The notes under the pieces are model-generated. The model searched no databases. It had not been told where the DNA came from and saw only the letters and a list, made by a program, of their open reading frames with translations. Made by a program: the position numbers and the translations under genes. 64,000 bases of DNA from Hymenobacter sp. J193. Lineage in GTDB: Bacteria; Bacteroidota; Bacteroidia; Cytophagales; Hymenobacteraceae. Every line of letters begins with the position of its first letter. Within the stretch, counting starts at the first letter, position 1. The stretch is from NCBI RefSeq assembly GCF_024700075.1, contig NZ_JAJONE010000001.1:2322001-2386000 (forward strand). The letters run 5' to 3'. Positions 16,282-25,213 of the stretch are shown in pieces.

Positions 16282-19200
16282 ATGCGGAAGTTTCTTCTGG
16301 GAGTTCTGATTTTTCTGGTCGTGCTGGTGGCCGCGGTGGCCCTGGCCCCGGTTCTGTTCAAAGACAAAATAAAGCAGGCCCTCGACAAGCAGCTGGCCCA
16401 GCGCGTGGCCGCGAAGGTGGAATATAATCCCGACAATGTGAGTTTGAGCTTGCTCCGCTCCTTTCCCGATCTGTCCCTGGCCATCGACGGGCTGCGTATC
16501 ATTGGGCAGGATTCGTTTTCGCGCGATACGCTGGCCTTTCTGCCTTCCTTTCGGGCAGGCCTTGATCTGATGAGCGTGGTGCGGGGCGACGAAATCAAGA
16601 TCAAAACCATCCAGCTCGACCAGCCCGACCTGAGCCTGCGGGTGCTGAAAAGCGGCCGCGCCAACTGGGACATTTTTCTTTCCGACTCAGCCGCAGCCGC
16701 CAAGGGACAGGATACCAGCCAGGTGAGAGTAGCCATTAAGGGCTGGGAAATCAACGGGGGCAAGCTGCGCTACGAGGACCTGACCATTCCGTTTGCCATG
16801 CAGCTGCGCGGCATCGACCACACCGGCTCCGGCGACTTCGAGCAGAACGTGTTCGACATGGTCAGCCAGACCACGGCCCAGAGCTTCTCCATGCAGTACG
16901 ACGGTACCGAGTACGTGACCAACAAAAAGCTGACCGGCGACGTGACCCTGGCCATGGACCTGGGTAAGATGCTGTTCACCTTCAAAGACAACAAGGTGCA
17001 GCTGAACGACTTTCCGGCCACTTTCCAGGGCACCATCGGTCTGCCCAACGACACCGATATCACCTACGACCTCACCTTCAAGGCCCTCGAAACCGACTTT
17101 AAGAACATCCTGAGTCTGGTGCCGGGCGCCTACAACGAGCAGTTCAAGGACCTGAATGCCACCGGCAAAGTGGCCTTCGACGGCTACTTCAAGGGCGTGC
17201 AGAACGAGGTGAAGATGCCCGGCTACGGCGTGAACCTGCAGGTGAAGAACGGCACCTTCAAGTACCCGCAGCTGCCCCAGCAAGCCCGCAACATCAACGT
17301 AGACATGCAGGTGGATAACCCCTCGGGCTTCACCAACAACGTGAAGGTGAACGTAAAGCAGTTTCACCTGGACCTTGGCAAAAACCCCATTGACGGCAAC
17401 GTGCTGATTGACGGGCTGGAGCCGATGAAGGTGGATGGCCGCGTGAAAGCCAACGTGGACCTAGCCGAGATGATGAAGGTATACCCCGTGCAGGATTTGA
17501 TATTGCGCGGGTTGCTGGCCGTGGATGCCACCGCCAAGGGCACCTACTCCAAAACCCAGATGCCCGTAACCCAGGCCGCCCTGCGCCTCACCAACGGCTA
17601 CGTGAAAAGCAAGCAGTTCCCGGCCCCCATCGAAAACCTGACCATGAACGGCACCGTGACCAACACCACCGGGCAGGTAAACGACACGCGCATCAACATT
17701 CCGCAGTTTAAGATGCTGCTGGACGGGGAGCCGCTGGAAGGCCGCGTGGCTGCCCAAAACCTTGATAAGCCGGTGTTCGACGCCGACGTGAAAGGCATTA
17801 TCGACCTGACCAAAATCACCAGGATCTTCCCCCTGGAAGGCATGACCGTGACGGGCCGCCTGAACGGTAACGTAGCCGCCAAGGGCAACATGGCCGACGT
17901 GGAAGCCGGCCGCTACCAGAACATTGTGGCCTCGGGCACGGTGCAGGCCAAGAACGTGACCTACAAGAGCACGGACCTGCCCCAGGGCGTGAAAGTCACC
18001 CAGGCTACGGCTACGTTCAACAACGCCAACATTGTGCTGAAGGACATGCAGGGCTTCGTGGGCTCATCGGATATTGCGGCCTCGGGCACCATCAGCAACT
18101 ACATGGGCTACCTGTTTACGCCCGGCCAGCCGTTGCGTGGCAACCTCACGGTGAACTCCAAGCGCTTCAACGTGAACGAGTGGATGGTGGACGAGGTGAC
18201 GGCCAAGCCCACTGCCACGGCCAAAACCGCCGCGCCCGCCGAAGCCCAGGGCGTGCTACAGATTCCCAAGTTCTTCGACCTGACTTTGAACTCCAACGTG
18301 GGCGAGGTACAGTATGACAACCTCAAGCTCCAGGACGTGAAAGGCACCGTGGTAGTGCGCGACGAGGCCGCCCGCATGGATGGCCTTACCTTCAACACCC
18401 TGGGCGGGGCTTTTGCCACCAACGGCTCCTACAGCAGCAAGGACCTGCAGCACCCCAAGTTCAACTTCGGACTGAACATTAAGAACCTGAACTTCCAGAA
18501 TGCTTTCCGGGCATTTGAGTCGGTGAAGAAGTTTGTGCCCCTGGCCTCGCAGGTGGAGGGTATCTTCTCCACCAACTTCAACGTGAGCGGGGAAATGGGC
18601 CAGGACATGCTGCCCGTGTACAGCTCGCTCACCGGCAAAGGCGTGTTTGAGGTGGTGCGGGCCGCCGTGGGCAACTCCGGTGTGCTCAACAAAGTCGGCA
18701 ACCTCACCCAGCTGAATGAGCTGAAAAAGTTCGTGGTGGAAAACAAGGACGTGGCGGCCGAAATGCTGAACGGCAACTTCATCGTGAAGCCCTTCGACTT
18801 CAACGTGGGCCAGATCAAAACTACCGTGGGGGGCTCCAGCAACATGAACGGCGGCCTGGAATACGTAATGGCGCTGGACGTGCCTACCGGCAAAGTCGGC
18901 AACGCCCTCAATGCCAAGCTCACCCAACTCACCGGCGTGCAGGACATCAAAGGCACGGAGCGCGTGACCATGGGCCTGAAAATCGGCGGCAGCCTCTCAA
19001 ACCCCGACGTGAAGCTGACCACTGCCGGCGCCAAAACCCAGGCCAAGGACCTGGCGAAAAGCTTGGTGACGAGCGTAGTGCAAAGCAAGGTAGACGACGC
19101 CAAGCTCAAGCTGGCGTCCAAGGCTAAAGTGGCCCAGGACAGCCTGCAGAAGGAAGCCCTGCGCAAGCAGCAGGAGCTAACTGATAAGGCCCGCCTGGAG

Positions 19201-19329
19201 CTGGAAAAGAAGCGGCAGGAAACCCAGACCAAAATCCAGGACAAGGCCAAGGACAAGCTTAACGGCATCCTGTTCGGCAAAAAGCCCAAGCCGACCGAGC
19301 CCACCCCCGCCGATACCACCAGGAAGTAG
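16282..19329 (+). CDS. AsmA-like family protein
   Basis: A 1015-residue protein with one N-terminal membrane anchor (MRKFLLGVLIFLVVLVAAVA), a long repetitive beta-rich body with AsmA motifs (near residues 40-120 and the C-terminal domain around 700-900) and a charged helical tail rich in Lys/Gln (about 930-1000). AsmA-like proteins are bridge-like lipid-transport candidates linking inner and outer membranes in other Gram-negatives. ATG 16282 was chosen since the anchor starts there; the upstream open frame has no signal. It diverges from the PorP/SprF gene with 171 bases between the starts. Confidence 0.88.
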   Translation: MRKFLLGVLIFLVVLVAAVALAPVLFKDKIKQALDKQLAQRVAAKVEYNPDNVSLSLLRSFPDLSLAIDGLRIIGQDSFSRDTLAFLPSFRAGLDLMSVVRGDEIKIKTIQLDQPDLSLRVLKSGRANWDIFLSDSAAAAKGQDTSQVRVAIKGWEINGGKLRYEDLTIPFAMQLRGIDHTGSGDFEQNVFDMVSQTTAQSFSMQYDGTEYVTNKKLTGDVTLAMDLGKMLFTFKDNKVQLNDFPATFQGTIGLPNDTDITYDLTFKALETDFKNILSLVPGAYNEQFKDLNATGKVAFDGYFKGVQNEVKMPGYGVNLQVKNGTFKYPQLPQQARNINVDMQVDNPSGFTNNVKVNVKQFHLDLGKNPIDGNVLIDGLEPMKVDGRVKANVDLAEMMKVYPVQDLILRGLLAVDATAKGTYSKTQMPVTQAALRLTNGYVKSKQFPAPIENLTMNGTVTNTTGQVNDTRINIPQFKMLLDGEPLEGRVAAQNLDKPVFDADVKGIIDLTKITRIFPLEGMTVTGRLNGNVAAKGNMADVEAGRYQNIVASGTVQAKNVTYKSTDLPQGVKVTQATATFNNANIVLKDMQGFVGSSDIAASGTISNYMGYLFTPGQPLRGNLTVNSKRFNVNEWMVDEVTAKPTATAKTAAPAEAQGVLQIPKFFDLTLNSNVGEVQYDNLKLQDVKGTVVVRDEAARMDGLTFNTLGGAFATNGSYSSKDLQHPKFNFGLNIKNLNFQNAFRAFESVKKFVPLASQVEGIFSTNFNVSGEMGQDMLPVYSSLTGKGVFEVVRAAVGNSGVLNKVGNLTQLNELKKFVVENKDVAAEMLNGNFIVKPFDFNVGQIKTTVGGSSNMNGGLEYVMALDVPTGKVGNALNAKLTQLTGVQDIKGTERVTMGLKIGGSLSNPDVKLTTAGAKTQAKDLAKSLVTSVVQSKVDDAKLKLASKAKVAQDSLQKEALRKQQELTDKARLELEKKRQETQTKIQDKAKDKLNGILFGKKPKPTEPTPADTTRK

Positions 19330-19441
19330 GACAGAATCCTGCACACCAGGAATCATCCAAGCCGCGTTGTTGTCTGCCCGGTACGGTAGTTGCTACCAGG
19401 CTTCTTCCCCTTTCTTTAACTAGTTTCCTTTCCTTTTTAAT

Positions 19442-20236
19442 ATGAAATTTCTTCGCGTTCTGCCCTTAGCACTGGCCAGCCTGGCCTTTGCAGGCTGTAA
19501 TGATGACAACGAAACCGACAATGACTCGGCGGCCATTCAGGTGCTGCTCATTGATGCCCCCGGCGACTACAAAGCCGTAAACATCGATTTGCAGAAAGTA
19601 CAGGTAAACGCTACTGACGCTGCTGGTGAGGAAGGCTGGCAGGACCTGGATGCCGAGGTCGGCAAATACAACCTGCTGTCGTTGGTAAATGGCAACTACG
19701 CCTTCATTGCCGGGCAGAAGTTTCCGGCAGGTCATATCGAGCAGATTCGGTTGGTACTGGGCCCGAACAATACGCTGACGCTGAAAGATGGAACTACCGT
19801 TGACCTCAAAGTGCCCAGCGGCCAGACTTCCGGCCTGAAAATCAACGTGAACGAGGAGTTGAAAGCCGGGATAACCTACTCGTTTGTGCTGGACTTTGAC
19901 GTAGCCAAATCGGTGGTAGCCCGCGGCAACGGTGAGTATAACCTCAAGCCCGTCATCCGGGCCGTACCGTTTGCCTTAGCCGGTTCCATCAAGGGCACGG
20001 TAACGCCGCTGGCAGCCAAGCCCCAGGTAATGGCCATTCGTACCGATGTGGCCAACGGAGACACCATCAACACTTACACCGATGCCAATGGCGGTTTCCA
20101 GGTTTTTGGTGCTAAAGCTGGCACATACCGTTTAGAGTTTAAAGCCGCGGCTCCGTACAAGGACACTCAAAAAGAGAATGTTTCAGTAGTGGCTGATGAT
20201 GTTACCAGTGTAGGTGTCATCACTCTTACGCAGTAA
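19442..20236 (+). CDS. DUF4382 domain lipoprotein with carboxypeptidase-regulatory-like domain
   Basis: The signal MKFLRVLPLALASLAFAGC gives a lipidated Cys19. Residues about 32-170 (IQVLLIDAPGDYKAVNIDLQ) match DUF4382, a domain of Bacteroidota surface lipoproteins of unknown function. The last 90 residues (AGSIKGTVTPL, DANGGFQVFGAKAGTYRLEF) form a carboxypeptidase regulatory-like beta-sandwich. The protein is expected at the envelope. A terminator follows directly. The 112-base leader upstream contains nothing I can identify. Confidence 0.88.
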   Translation: MKFLRVLPLALASLAFAGCNDDNETDNDSAAIQVLLIDAPGDYKAVNIDLQKVQVNATDAAGEEGWQDLDAEVGKYNLLSLVNGNYAFIAGQKFPAGHIEQIRLVLGPNNTLTLKDGTTVDLKVPSGQTSGLKINVNEELKAGITYSFVLDFDVAKSVVARGNGEYNLKPVIRAVPFALAGSIKGTVTPLAAKPQVMAIRTDVANGDTINTYTDANGGFQVFGAKAGTYRLEFKAAAPYKDTQKENVSVVADDVTSVGVITLTQ

Positions 20237-20260
20237 TCATAAGCTCTTATCCTCGCCAAT

Positions 20261-20300
20261 CAAAAAGGCCTCTCGCTAATACGGGAGGCCTTCTTCTTTT
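20261..20300 (+). terminator. Terminator after the DUF4382 gene
   Basis: A stem AAGGCCTC with GAGGCCTT encloses a short loop and is followed by TTCTTCTTTTT. The A-rich left flank could also let it end the convergent thioredoxin-like gene. Confidence 0.75.
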
Positions 20301-20313
20301 TAAGAAAGTAAGC

Positions 20314-20922
20314 TCAGCCCAGCTTTTGTACCAGCGCCAGCAGCTCCGCCTGGGTGGTGCGGGTTTTGTCTTTGGCATACCAGGCATGCACCTGCTCGGC
20401 ATAAGCCTCGTGCGAGAGGCCCTGGGCTTTCAAATCCAGAAACAGTGCCTGTGTGGGAACGGGCCTTGGCCCCCACTGGGCTACTTCCTCCAGGGTAACG
20501 GCATCAAGCATGATGAGCTTGGGAATAGCCCGGCCGCCATTAGTGAGGTAGCGGTCCATGAGGTCGAGGTTTTCGTCGCGCAGCAGGTAGCGGGCGGTAA
20601 GCTGGCCCTGGCTGGCCTGGGCTACGGCTTCCAGCGTCGGGACAATCTGCGCTGCGTCGCCGCACCAGCCCTCGGTGAGTACCAGCCATACGTAGGGTCG
20701 CGGCAACTCCTGCACGGCTACCAGCAGCTCGGGCAGCACCTGCACGGTCTTATCTATCCGCTCCATGCGCTGCACGTTCAGTCGGGCGTAGTGCGTGAGG
20801 GCCTCCGACTGCTGCGGGCCGGTGGTGAGTCCTTGCGTGAGCAGTTCATTGATAAGCTGGCGATAGGCCGCGTAGGAGTAGGCAGTGTGCAGACGCTCGG
20901 CCGAAAGAACTGGAAGTGCCAT
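20314..20922 (-). CDS. Thioredoxin family protein with atypical active site
   Basis: A 202-residue protein whose central segment (PYVWLVLTEGWCGDAAQIVP, near 98-117) is a thioredoxin-fold active site, with downstream cis-Pro segment RAIPKLIMLD. The usual CxxC is CGDA here, so only the first cysteine is left; oxidoreductase activity by a dithiol mechanism is unlikely and a monothiol or binding role fits better. This form is frequent in Bacteroidota thioredoxin-like proteins, to my knowledge. No signal peptide; cytosolic. Confidence 0.82.
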   Translation of the reverse strand: MALPVLSAERLHTAYSYAAYRQLINELLTQGLTTGPQQSEALTHYARLNVQRMERIDKTVQVLPELLVAVQELPRPYVWLVLTEGWCGDAAQIVPTLEAVAQASQGQLTARYLLRDENLDLMDRYLTNGGRAIPKLIMLDAVTLEEVAQWGPRPVPTQALFLDLKAQGLSHEAYAEQVHAWYAKDKTRTTQAELLALVQKLG

Positions 20923-20972
20923 AGGGCAGCAGAGAAGAAATAAGACAGAAAGGATAAGGGGCTGAGCATGAA

Positions 20973-21013
20973 AAACCCTTCCCGGCGGCAGATGTTTGCG
21001 CCGGGAAGGGCTT
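20973..21013 (-). terminator. Terminator after the DinB-family gene
   Basis: A stem CCCTTCCCGGCG with CGCCGGGAAGGG, followed on the minus strand by GGGTTTTTCA. It lies just past the DinB gene stop at 21028. Confidence 0.75.
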
Positions 21014-21027
21014 CAAGGTGCCAGCGC

Positions 21028-21531
21028 CTACAGGCTGGGCACGTCGGCCGCCGCCGCTTTGGCCGACAGCTCCCGGCAGTAAGTAATAAAGTCGGTATTG
21101 ATGGGCTCCAGTCCGTGCAGGCGCAGGTCGCGGGCTACCTGGGCCCGGTGGTAGTTGGCGTGTACGGGTACGTGGGTGAAAATATCCGCTACCTGGCTGG
21201 TGTAGCCCTCCCCGGCTGAGTTGGTGTACGTAATCAGGCGGCTCAACTCCGTTTCATCGGCGGCCGTCACGTAGTCGTGGAAACGGGCCGAGGTTTGCTC
21301 GTGCCAGTGGTGCAGGCCCACCAGATCGTGCTCCTGCCACACTTTTACGGGGCTGGGCGTGGCCGTGAGGCGGCCCAGCCAGATGGCCTGGGCATTGAGC
21401 ACGTGGCTGAACAGGCGCAGGCTGCTGGCCGGAAGGGTAGCGCCGGCGGCAACCAGGCCGTCGAGGTGGCGGAGCAGGGTTTCGTTGGCCCACACGTTGT
21501 AGGCCCCCAGCTTTTCGTTGGTGTTACTCAT
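21028..21531 (-). CDS. DinB family protein
   Basis: A 167-residue four-helix-bundle protein. It has the DinB/YfiT arrangement of metal ligands: an N-terminal helix (LGAYNVWANETLLRHL), SHVLNAQAIWLGRLT with the first histidine, and HVPVHANYHRAQVARDLR near residues 125-142 with the later histidines. DinB proteins are metal-binding, and some are thiol-dependent transferases; the substrate here is unknown. A short gap and a lipoprotein gene lie upstream. Confidence 0.85.
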   Translation of the reverse strand: MSNTNEKLGAYNVWANETLLRHLDGLVAAGATLPASSLRLFSHVLNAQAIWLGRLTATPSPVKVWQEHDLVGLHHWHEQTSARFHDYVTAADETELSRLITYTNSAGEGYTSQVADIFTHVPVHANYHRAQVARDLRLHGLEPINTDFITYCRELSAKAAAADVPSL

Positions 21532-21634
21532 GGGTAAAAACTAAACAGGGCAAGACAAGTAAACGACGGCGCGAAGGTGCTACAGCCGCTTAACCGGCCC
21601 AGCCACCAAATGGCTTCATCTACATTTTCAAACG

Positions 21635-22105
21635 CTACCGGGGGTCTTCCCACACGAGGCGCTCATCGGTACGCTTTTTCTCAAAATCGGGGCATTTGCC
21701 GTCGCCCCGACCGGTGAAGCCTCCATCCGGGCGGCAAAGCACTGTTCCCTTGGCGCTGTAGAGCGTGGAGTACTGGTCGCAGCAGGGCGCGTTGAAGTAG
21801 TACACCAGCTGCCCGTCGAGGCGGTAGCTCATGATGCGTGCCTTGGGGTTCTGGGGCTTTTCAGTGGCACCCAGCTCTGCAATGCGCTTCTGCAGCCAGG
21901 CCGGCCGGGCAGTGGTATCAAACACCGCAACGTTGGAAGAAGCTGGCCGGCTGGTGGTAGGATTTACCGTGGAAGGCGACGAGGTAGCCTCCGACTTCAC
22001 TTCCCGGGGGGTGTCGTTGGCGGGCGTACTTACTTCGGGCCGACGGGCACAGGCGCCGGCCAGGAGCAGGGCAGCCAGCGGGGCAAGGGAAAAAATCAGG
22101 CGCAT
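21635..22105 (-). CDS. Small lipoprotein with cysteine-containing domain (DUF6970-like)
   Basis: A lipoprotein signal MRLIFSLAPLAALLLAGAC precedes a Ser/Thr/Pro-rich linker (about residues 22-62) and a compact C-terminal domain: RIMSYRLDGQLVYYFNAPCC, then STLYSAKGTVLCRPDGGFTG and GDGKCPDF. The pattern of four cysteines and the DQYSTLYxxxG segment match a small Bacteroidota domain I associate with DUF6970. Function unknown; envelope location expected. The start at 22105 is preferred to one five codons upstream because it begins the signal. Confidence 0.75.
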   Translation of the reverse strand: MRLIFSLAPLAALLLAGACARRPEVSTPANDTPREVKSEATSSPSTVNPTTSRPASSNVAVFDTTARPAWLQKRIAELGATEKPQNPKARIMSYRLDGQLVYYFNAPCCDQYSTLYSAKGTVLCRPDGGFTGRGDGKCPDFEKKRTDERLVWEDPR

Positions 22106-22193
22106 AGGGCAAAAGGGCAAAGCAGGGCCGCGAAAGTAGTGAAGAGCCGGTAACTCCCCGGCTTACGCCAAACCGGAGGCGGGGTTGGCCGGG

Positions 22194-22592
22194 CTACCAG
22201 CCAAGCAACGCCCACACCCGCGGCCCGAACACCAGCAAACCCACCGTCAGCGCGGCCAGCGCCATCACCAGCACCGCCCCGGCGGCTACGTCCTTGGCCC
22301 GGCCGGCCAGCGGGTGGTACTCGGGCGAAACGAGGTTCACCACCGCTTCAATGGCCGTGTTCATCAGCTCGGCACACCACACGGCGCCCACGCTCAGGGC
22401 CACGGCGGCCCACTCCCCGGGCGTAATGCCGAAATACCAACCCAGCCCCAATACCACCAGCGTAGCCGCTGCATGCAGCCGCAGGTGCACCTCGGTGCGC
22501 AAAGCCGCTGCCACGCCCCGAAAGGCATAGCCAAAGCTGGCGGCCCGCTGCCGCAGCAGCGCCGGAAAACGGCGGGGTTGAGGTTCAGCCAC
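22194..22592 (-). CDS. dgkA: Diacylglycerol kinase family protein (undecaprenol kinase-like)
   Basis: A 132-residue integral membrane protein with three hydrophobic helices. The active-site stretch is AVWCAELMNTAIEAVVNLVS near residues 68-87, followed by HPLAGRAKDVAAGAVLV, which is the DgkA/UdpK signature. In most bacteria of this type the substrate is undecaprenol, recycling lipid carrier for cell wall synthesis. I take the GTG at 22592 as the start since the frame further upstream is out of family and overlaps the GNAT gene; the genes overlap by 8 bases and are probably translationally coupled. Confidence 0.88.
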   Translation of the reverse strand: MAEPQPRRFPALLRQRAASFGYAFRGVAAALRTEVHLRLHAAATLVVLGLGWYFGITPGEWAAVALSVGAVWCAELMNTAIEAVVNLVSPEYHPLAGRAKDVAAGAVLVMALAALTVGLLVFGPRVWALLGW

Positions 22593-23181
22593 GGTTGGTG
22601 TCGAAAGCGCCGAAGATGCTTTGCCGCAGCGCCGCCCACTCCGCCCGAATGATGCTGAAGATGATGGTGTCGCGCCGGATGCCGCCCTGCGTGGGGCGGT
22701 GGCTGCGCAAGGTACCTTCCTCGGTGGCGCCCATTTGCCCCATAGCGTTCTGCGACTTGTGGTTGCGCGCGTCGGTTTCCAACTCCACCCGCTCGCAGCC
22801 CAGCTCCTCGAAGGCATGCCGCAGCAGCAGATGCTTGGCAGCCCGGTTCAGGCCCGTGCGCTGAAAATCAGTGCCAATCCAAGTGTAGCCGATGCTCAGG
22901 CGCTGCTCCTCCGCTACCACGTTGTAGTAGCTGGTGCTGCCCGCCACTCGGCCCGTCTGCTTGTCGATGATGACGAACGGGTAGCGCCGCGCCTGCGCCA
23001 GGCCTTGCAGCGCGGCCGCCACGTAGGCATCCAGCTCTGGTCGGCTGTCGGCGCGGGTAAGGGTATAGCGCCACAGTTCTGGGTCGGCGGCGGGTTCCTG
23101 CAGCAAGTCAACGTCGGCGGCCACGAGCGGACGCAGCAAAGCCCGGTCGTTTTCGAGCAGAATGTCGCGGGTGAAATCCAT
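22585..23181 (-). CDS. GNAT family N-acetyltransferase (RimJ/RimL type)
   Basis: A 198-residue acetyltransferase. LLENDRALLRPLVAADVDLL opens the fold, YPFVIIDKQTGRVAGSTSYY is strands 2-4, and IGTDFQRTGLNRAAKHLLLR is the acetyl-CoA-binding region. ELGCERVELETDARNHKSQN and RDTIIFSI close it as in RimL-like protein acetyltransferases. The ATG at 23181 (MDFTRDIL) is preferred over one 14 codons upstream. Substrate unknown. It is followed by dgkA, overlapping by 8 bases. Confidence 0.88.
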   Translation of the reverse strand: MDFTRDILLENDRALLRPLVAADVDLLQEPAADPELWRYTLTRADSRPELDAYVAAALQGLAQARRYPFVIIDKQTGRVAGSTSYYNVVAEEQRLSIGYTWIGTDFQRTGLNRAAKHLLLRHAFEELGCERVELETDARNHKSQNAMGQMGATEEGTLRSHRPTQGGIRRDTIIFSIIRAEWAALRQSIFGAFDTNRG

Positions 23182-23230
23182 GCAGATAGGGCAAATGAAG
23201 TACGCCGCGTAAAGATGCCCCAAAAACCGA

Positions 23231-23263
23231 AACGCCGCTGTTCCGCCCAGGAGCAGCGGCGTT
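23231..23263 (-). terminator. Terminator after fumC
   Basis: The stem AACGCCGCTG / CAGCGGCGTT lies 24 bases past the fumC stop and is followed on the minus strand by TTTCGGTTTTTGG. Confidence 0.65.
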
Positions 23264-23286
23264 GTAAGGCAATCTTATAGGCCGGG

Positions 23287-24693
23287 CTACTTCTTGATTT
23301 CGCCTACCATGTCCTCGGGCTTGAGCCACTCATTGAACTGCTCCTCGGTGAGGTAGCCCAGTTGCAGGGCGGTTTCCTTCAGGGTAGAGCCGTTTTTGTG
23401 GGCCGTCTGGGCAATTTCGGCAGCTTTGTAGTAGCCAATGTGCGGGTTTAGGGCCGTCACCAGCATCAGGCTGCTATCCACGTGCTTTTTGATGTTGGCT
23501 TCCAGTGGCTCGATGCCCACAGCACACTTGTCGTTGAACGACACGCACACGTCGCCGATCAGACGGGCCGAGTGCAGGAAGTTGTAGATCATGACGGGCT
23601 TGAACACGTTTAGCTCAAAGTGGCCGTTCATGCCGCCGATATTGATGGCTACGTCGTTGCCCATTACCTGGGCCGCTACCATCGTCATGGCCTCGCACTG
23701 GGTCGGGTTCACCTTGCCGGGCATGATACTGGAGCCGGGCTCATTGTCAGGAATGTGCAGCTCCCCGATGCCGGCGCGCGGGCCCGACGCCAGCAGGCGA
23801 ATGTCGTTGCCGATTTTCATCAGCGAAGCGGCCACGGTTTTCAGGGCGCCGTGGGCTTCCACAATGGCGTCGTGGGCGGCCAGGGCTTCAAACTTGTTTT
23901 CAGCCGTGATGAAGGGCAGGCCCGTCAACTCGGCAATGTGCCTGGCTACGTTCTCAGAGTAGCCGGGAGGCGTATTGATGCCGGTGCCTACGGCCGTTCC
24001 GCCCAGGGCCAGCTCCGAAAGGTGAGCCAGCGTGTTTTTGATGGCGCGCAAACCGTGGTCGAGCTGCGACACGTAGCCGCTGAACTCCTGACCTACCGTC
24101 AGTGGGGTAGCATCCATCAGGTGCGTGCGCCCGATTTTAACGATGTGCATGAACTGCTCCGACTTGCTTTTCAGCGTGTCGCGCAGCTTCTCGATGCCGG
24201 GGATGGTGGTTTCCACCAGAATCTTGTAGGCCGCAATGTGCATGGCCGTCGGGAACGTGTCGTTGGAGCTCTGGCTCTTGTTCACGTCGTCGTTGGGGGC
24301 CAGTGCTTTTTTCTCGTCGGAGAGGAGGCCGCCCTGCAGCACGTGGCCACGGTAGGCTACCACCTCGTTCACGTTCATGTTGCTTTGCGTGCCCGAGCCG
24401 GTTTGCCACACCACCAGCGGGAATTCCTTGTCGAGCTTGCCTTCCAGGATTTCGTCGCACACGCGGCCAATCAGCTCGGCCTTGTCGGCGGGCAGCACGC
24501 CGGCGTCGCGGTTGGTGAGGGCAGCGGCTTTCTTGAGGTAAGCAAAGGCGCGGATGATTTCCTTGGGCATCCGGTTGATGTCCTGGGCAATCTGGAAGTT
24601 GTCGATGCTGCGCTGGGTCTGGGCGCCGTAGTAGGCGTCGGCCGGCACCTGCACGGTGCCCATGGTGTCTTTCTCGGTGCGGAACTGCGTCAT
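23287..24693 (-). CDS. fumC: Class II fumarate hydratase
   Basis: A 468-residue enzyme interconverting fumarate and malate in the TCA cycle; a homotetramer without an iron-sulphur cluster. Characteristic segments are [13 protein letters not shown] near residue 98, [34 protein letters not shown] and the fumarase/aspartase signature [15 protein letters not shown] near 318-332. Full length. It is monocistronic between a terminator and a small divergent ORF. Confidence 0.97.
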   Translation of the reverse strand: MTQFRTEKDTMGTVQVPADAYYGAQTQRSIDNFQIAQDINRMPKEIIRAFAYLKKAAALTNRDAGVLPADKAELIGRVCDEILEGKLDKEFPLVVWQTGSGTQSNMNVNEVVAYRGHVLQGGLLSDEKKALAPNDDVNKSQSSNDTFPTAMHIAAYKILVETTIPGIEKLRDTLKSKSEQFMHIVKIGRTHLMDATPLTVGQEFSGYVSQLDHGLRAIKNTLAHLSELALGGTAVGTGINTPPGYSENVARHIAELTGLPFITAENKFEALAAHDAIVEAHGALKTVAASLMKIGNDIRLLASGPRAGIGELHIPDNEPGSSIMPGKVNPTQCEAMTMVAAQVMGNDVAINIGGMNGHFELNVFKPVMIYNFLHSARLIGDVCVSFNDKCAVGIEPLEANIKKHVDSSLMLVTALNPHIGYYKAAEIAQTAHKNGSTLKETALQLGYLTEEQFNEWLKPEDMVGEIKK

Positions 24694-24887
24694 GCTTCTG
24701 AACGAGGGATGAGAAGAGGAAGTAACGGCTAAACGCGCCCCGGCCGGGGCTGCCGGGCAAAAGTACGCAACCCCGCTACGCCAGCTACCGAAATCCCCAA
24801 ATTCTGCCGGTGCCGCTCATGGCTGCGGGCAACGGGACTGCGTATAGCCCAGGGTTAAGCTTCTCACCTGTACCTTTTGCCTGTATC

Positions 24888-25130
24888 ATGAAAAAGACCT
24901 TCGAAGACGAGTCCGACGCCCTTTCCACTTCGCCTGCCACACCCACCACGGACCAAAGCGCCTCCACCACTGCTCCTTCCTCCGAAAATACGCCTCCCGT
25001 GCCCACCGCCGGCAACGGTGCCCCCGACTATAGCCAGGTAAAGCTGAAAACTGAGCCGGAACTGCCTGCTCCCGACGGACCCGGTGGCAGCGCTACCGCC
25101 CCCGAAAGCGGCGGTGGCTACAGCGGCTAG
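24888..25130 (+). CDS. Small Ser/Thr/Pro-rich hypothetical protein, 80 aa
   Basis: Starting at ATG 24888 the protein is MKKTFEDESDALSTSPATPT followed by a low-complexity Ser/Thr/Pro/Gly region ending SGGGYSG. No domain, signal or membrane segment is seen, and it is probably disordered. Support comes from its start context and the terminator immediately after the stop. The coding call is moderate; small disordered proteins of this kind occur in Hymenobacter, but a chance ORF in GC-rich DNA cannot be excluded. Confidence 0.5.
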   Translation: MKKTFEDESDALSTSPATPTTDQSASTTAPSSENTPPVPTAGNGAPDYSQVKLKTEPELPAPDGPGGSATAPESGGGYSG

Positions 25131-25150
25131 CAATAACTACCGTTCATGTA

Positions 25151-25191
25151 AAAGGGCCACCGCAGCTACCCAGTTAGTTGCGGTGGCCCTT
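25151..25191. terminator. Bidirectional terminator between convergent genes
   Basis: The stem AAGGGCCACCGCA pairs with TGCGGTGGCCCTT around a 14-base loop, between the small ORF ending at 25130 and the anti-sigma/TonB gene ending at 25214. Confidence 0.75.
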
Positions 25192-25213
25192 GCCTTTGCG
25201 GTTATACCAGAAT

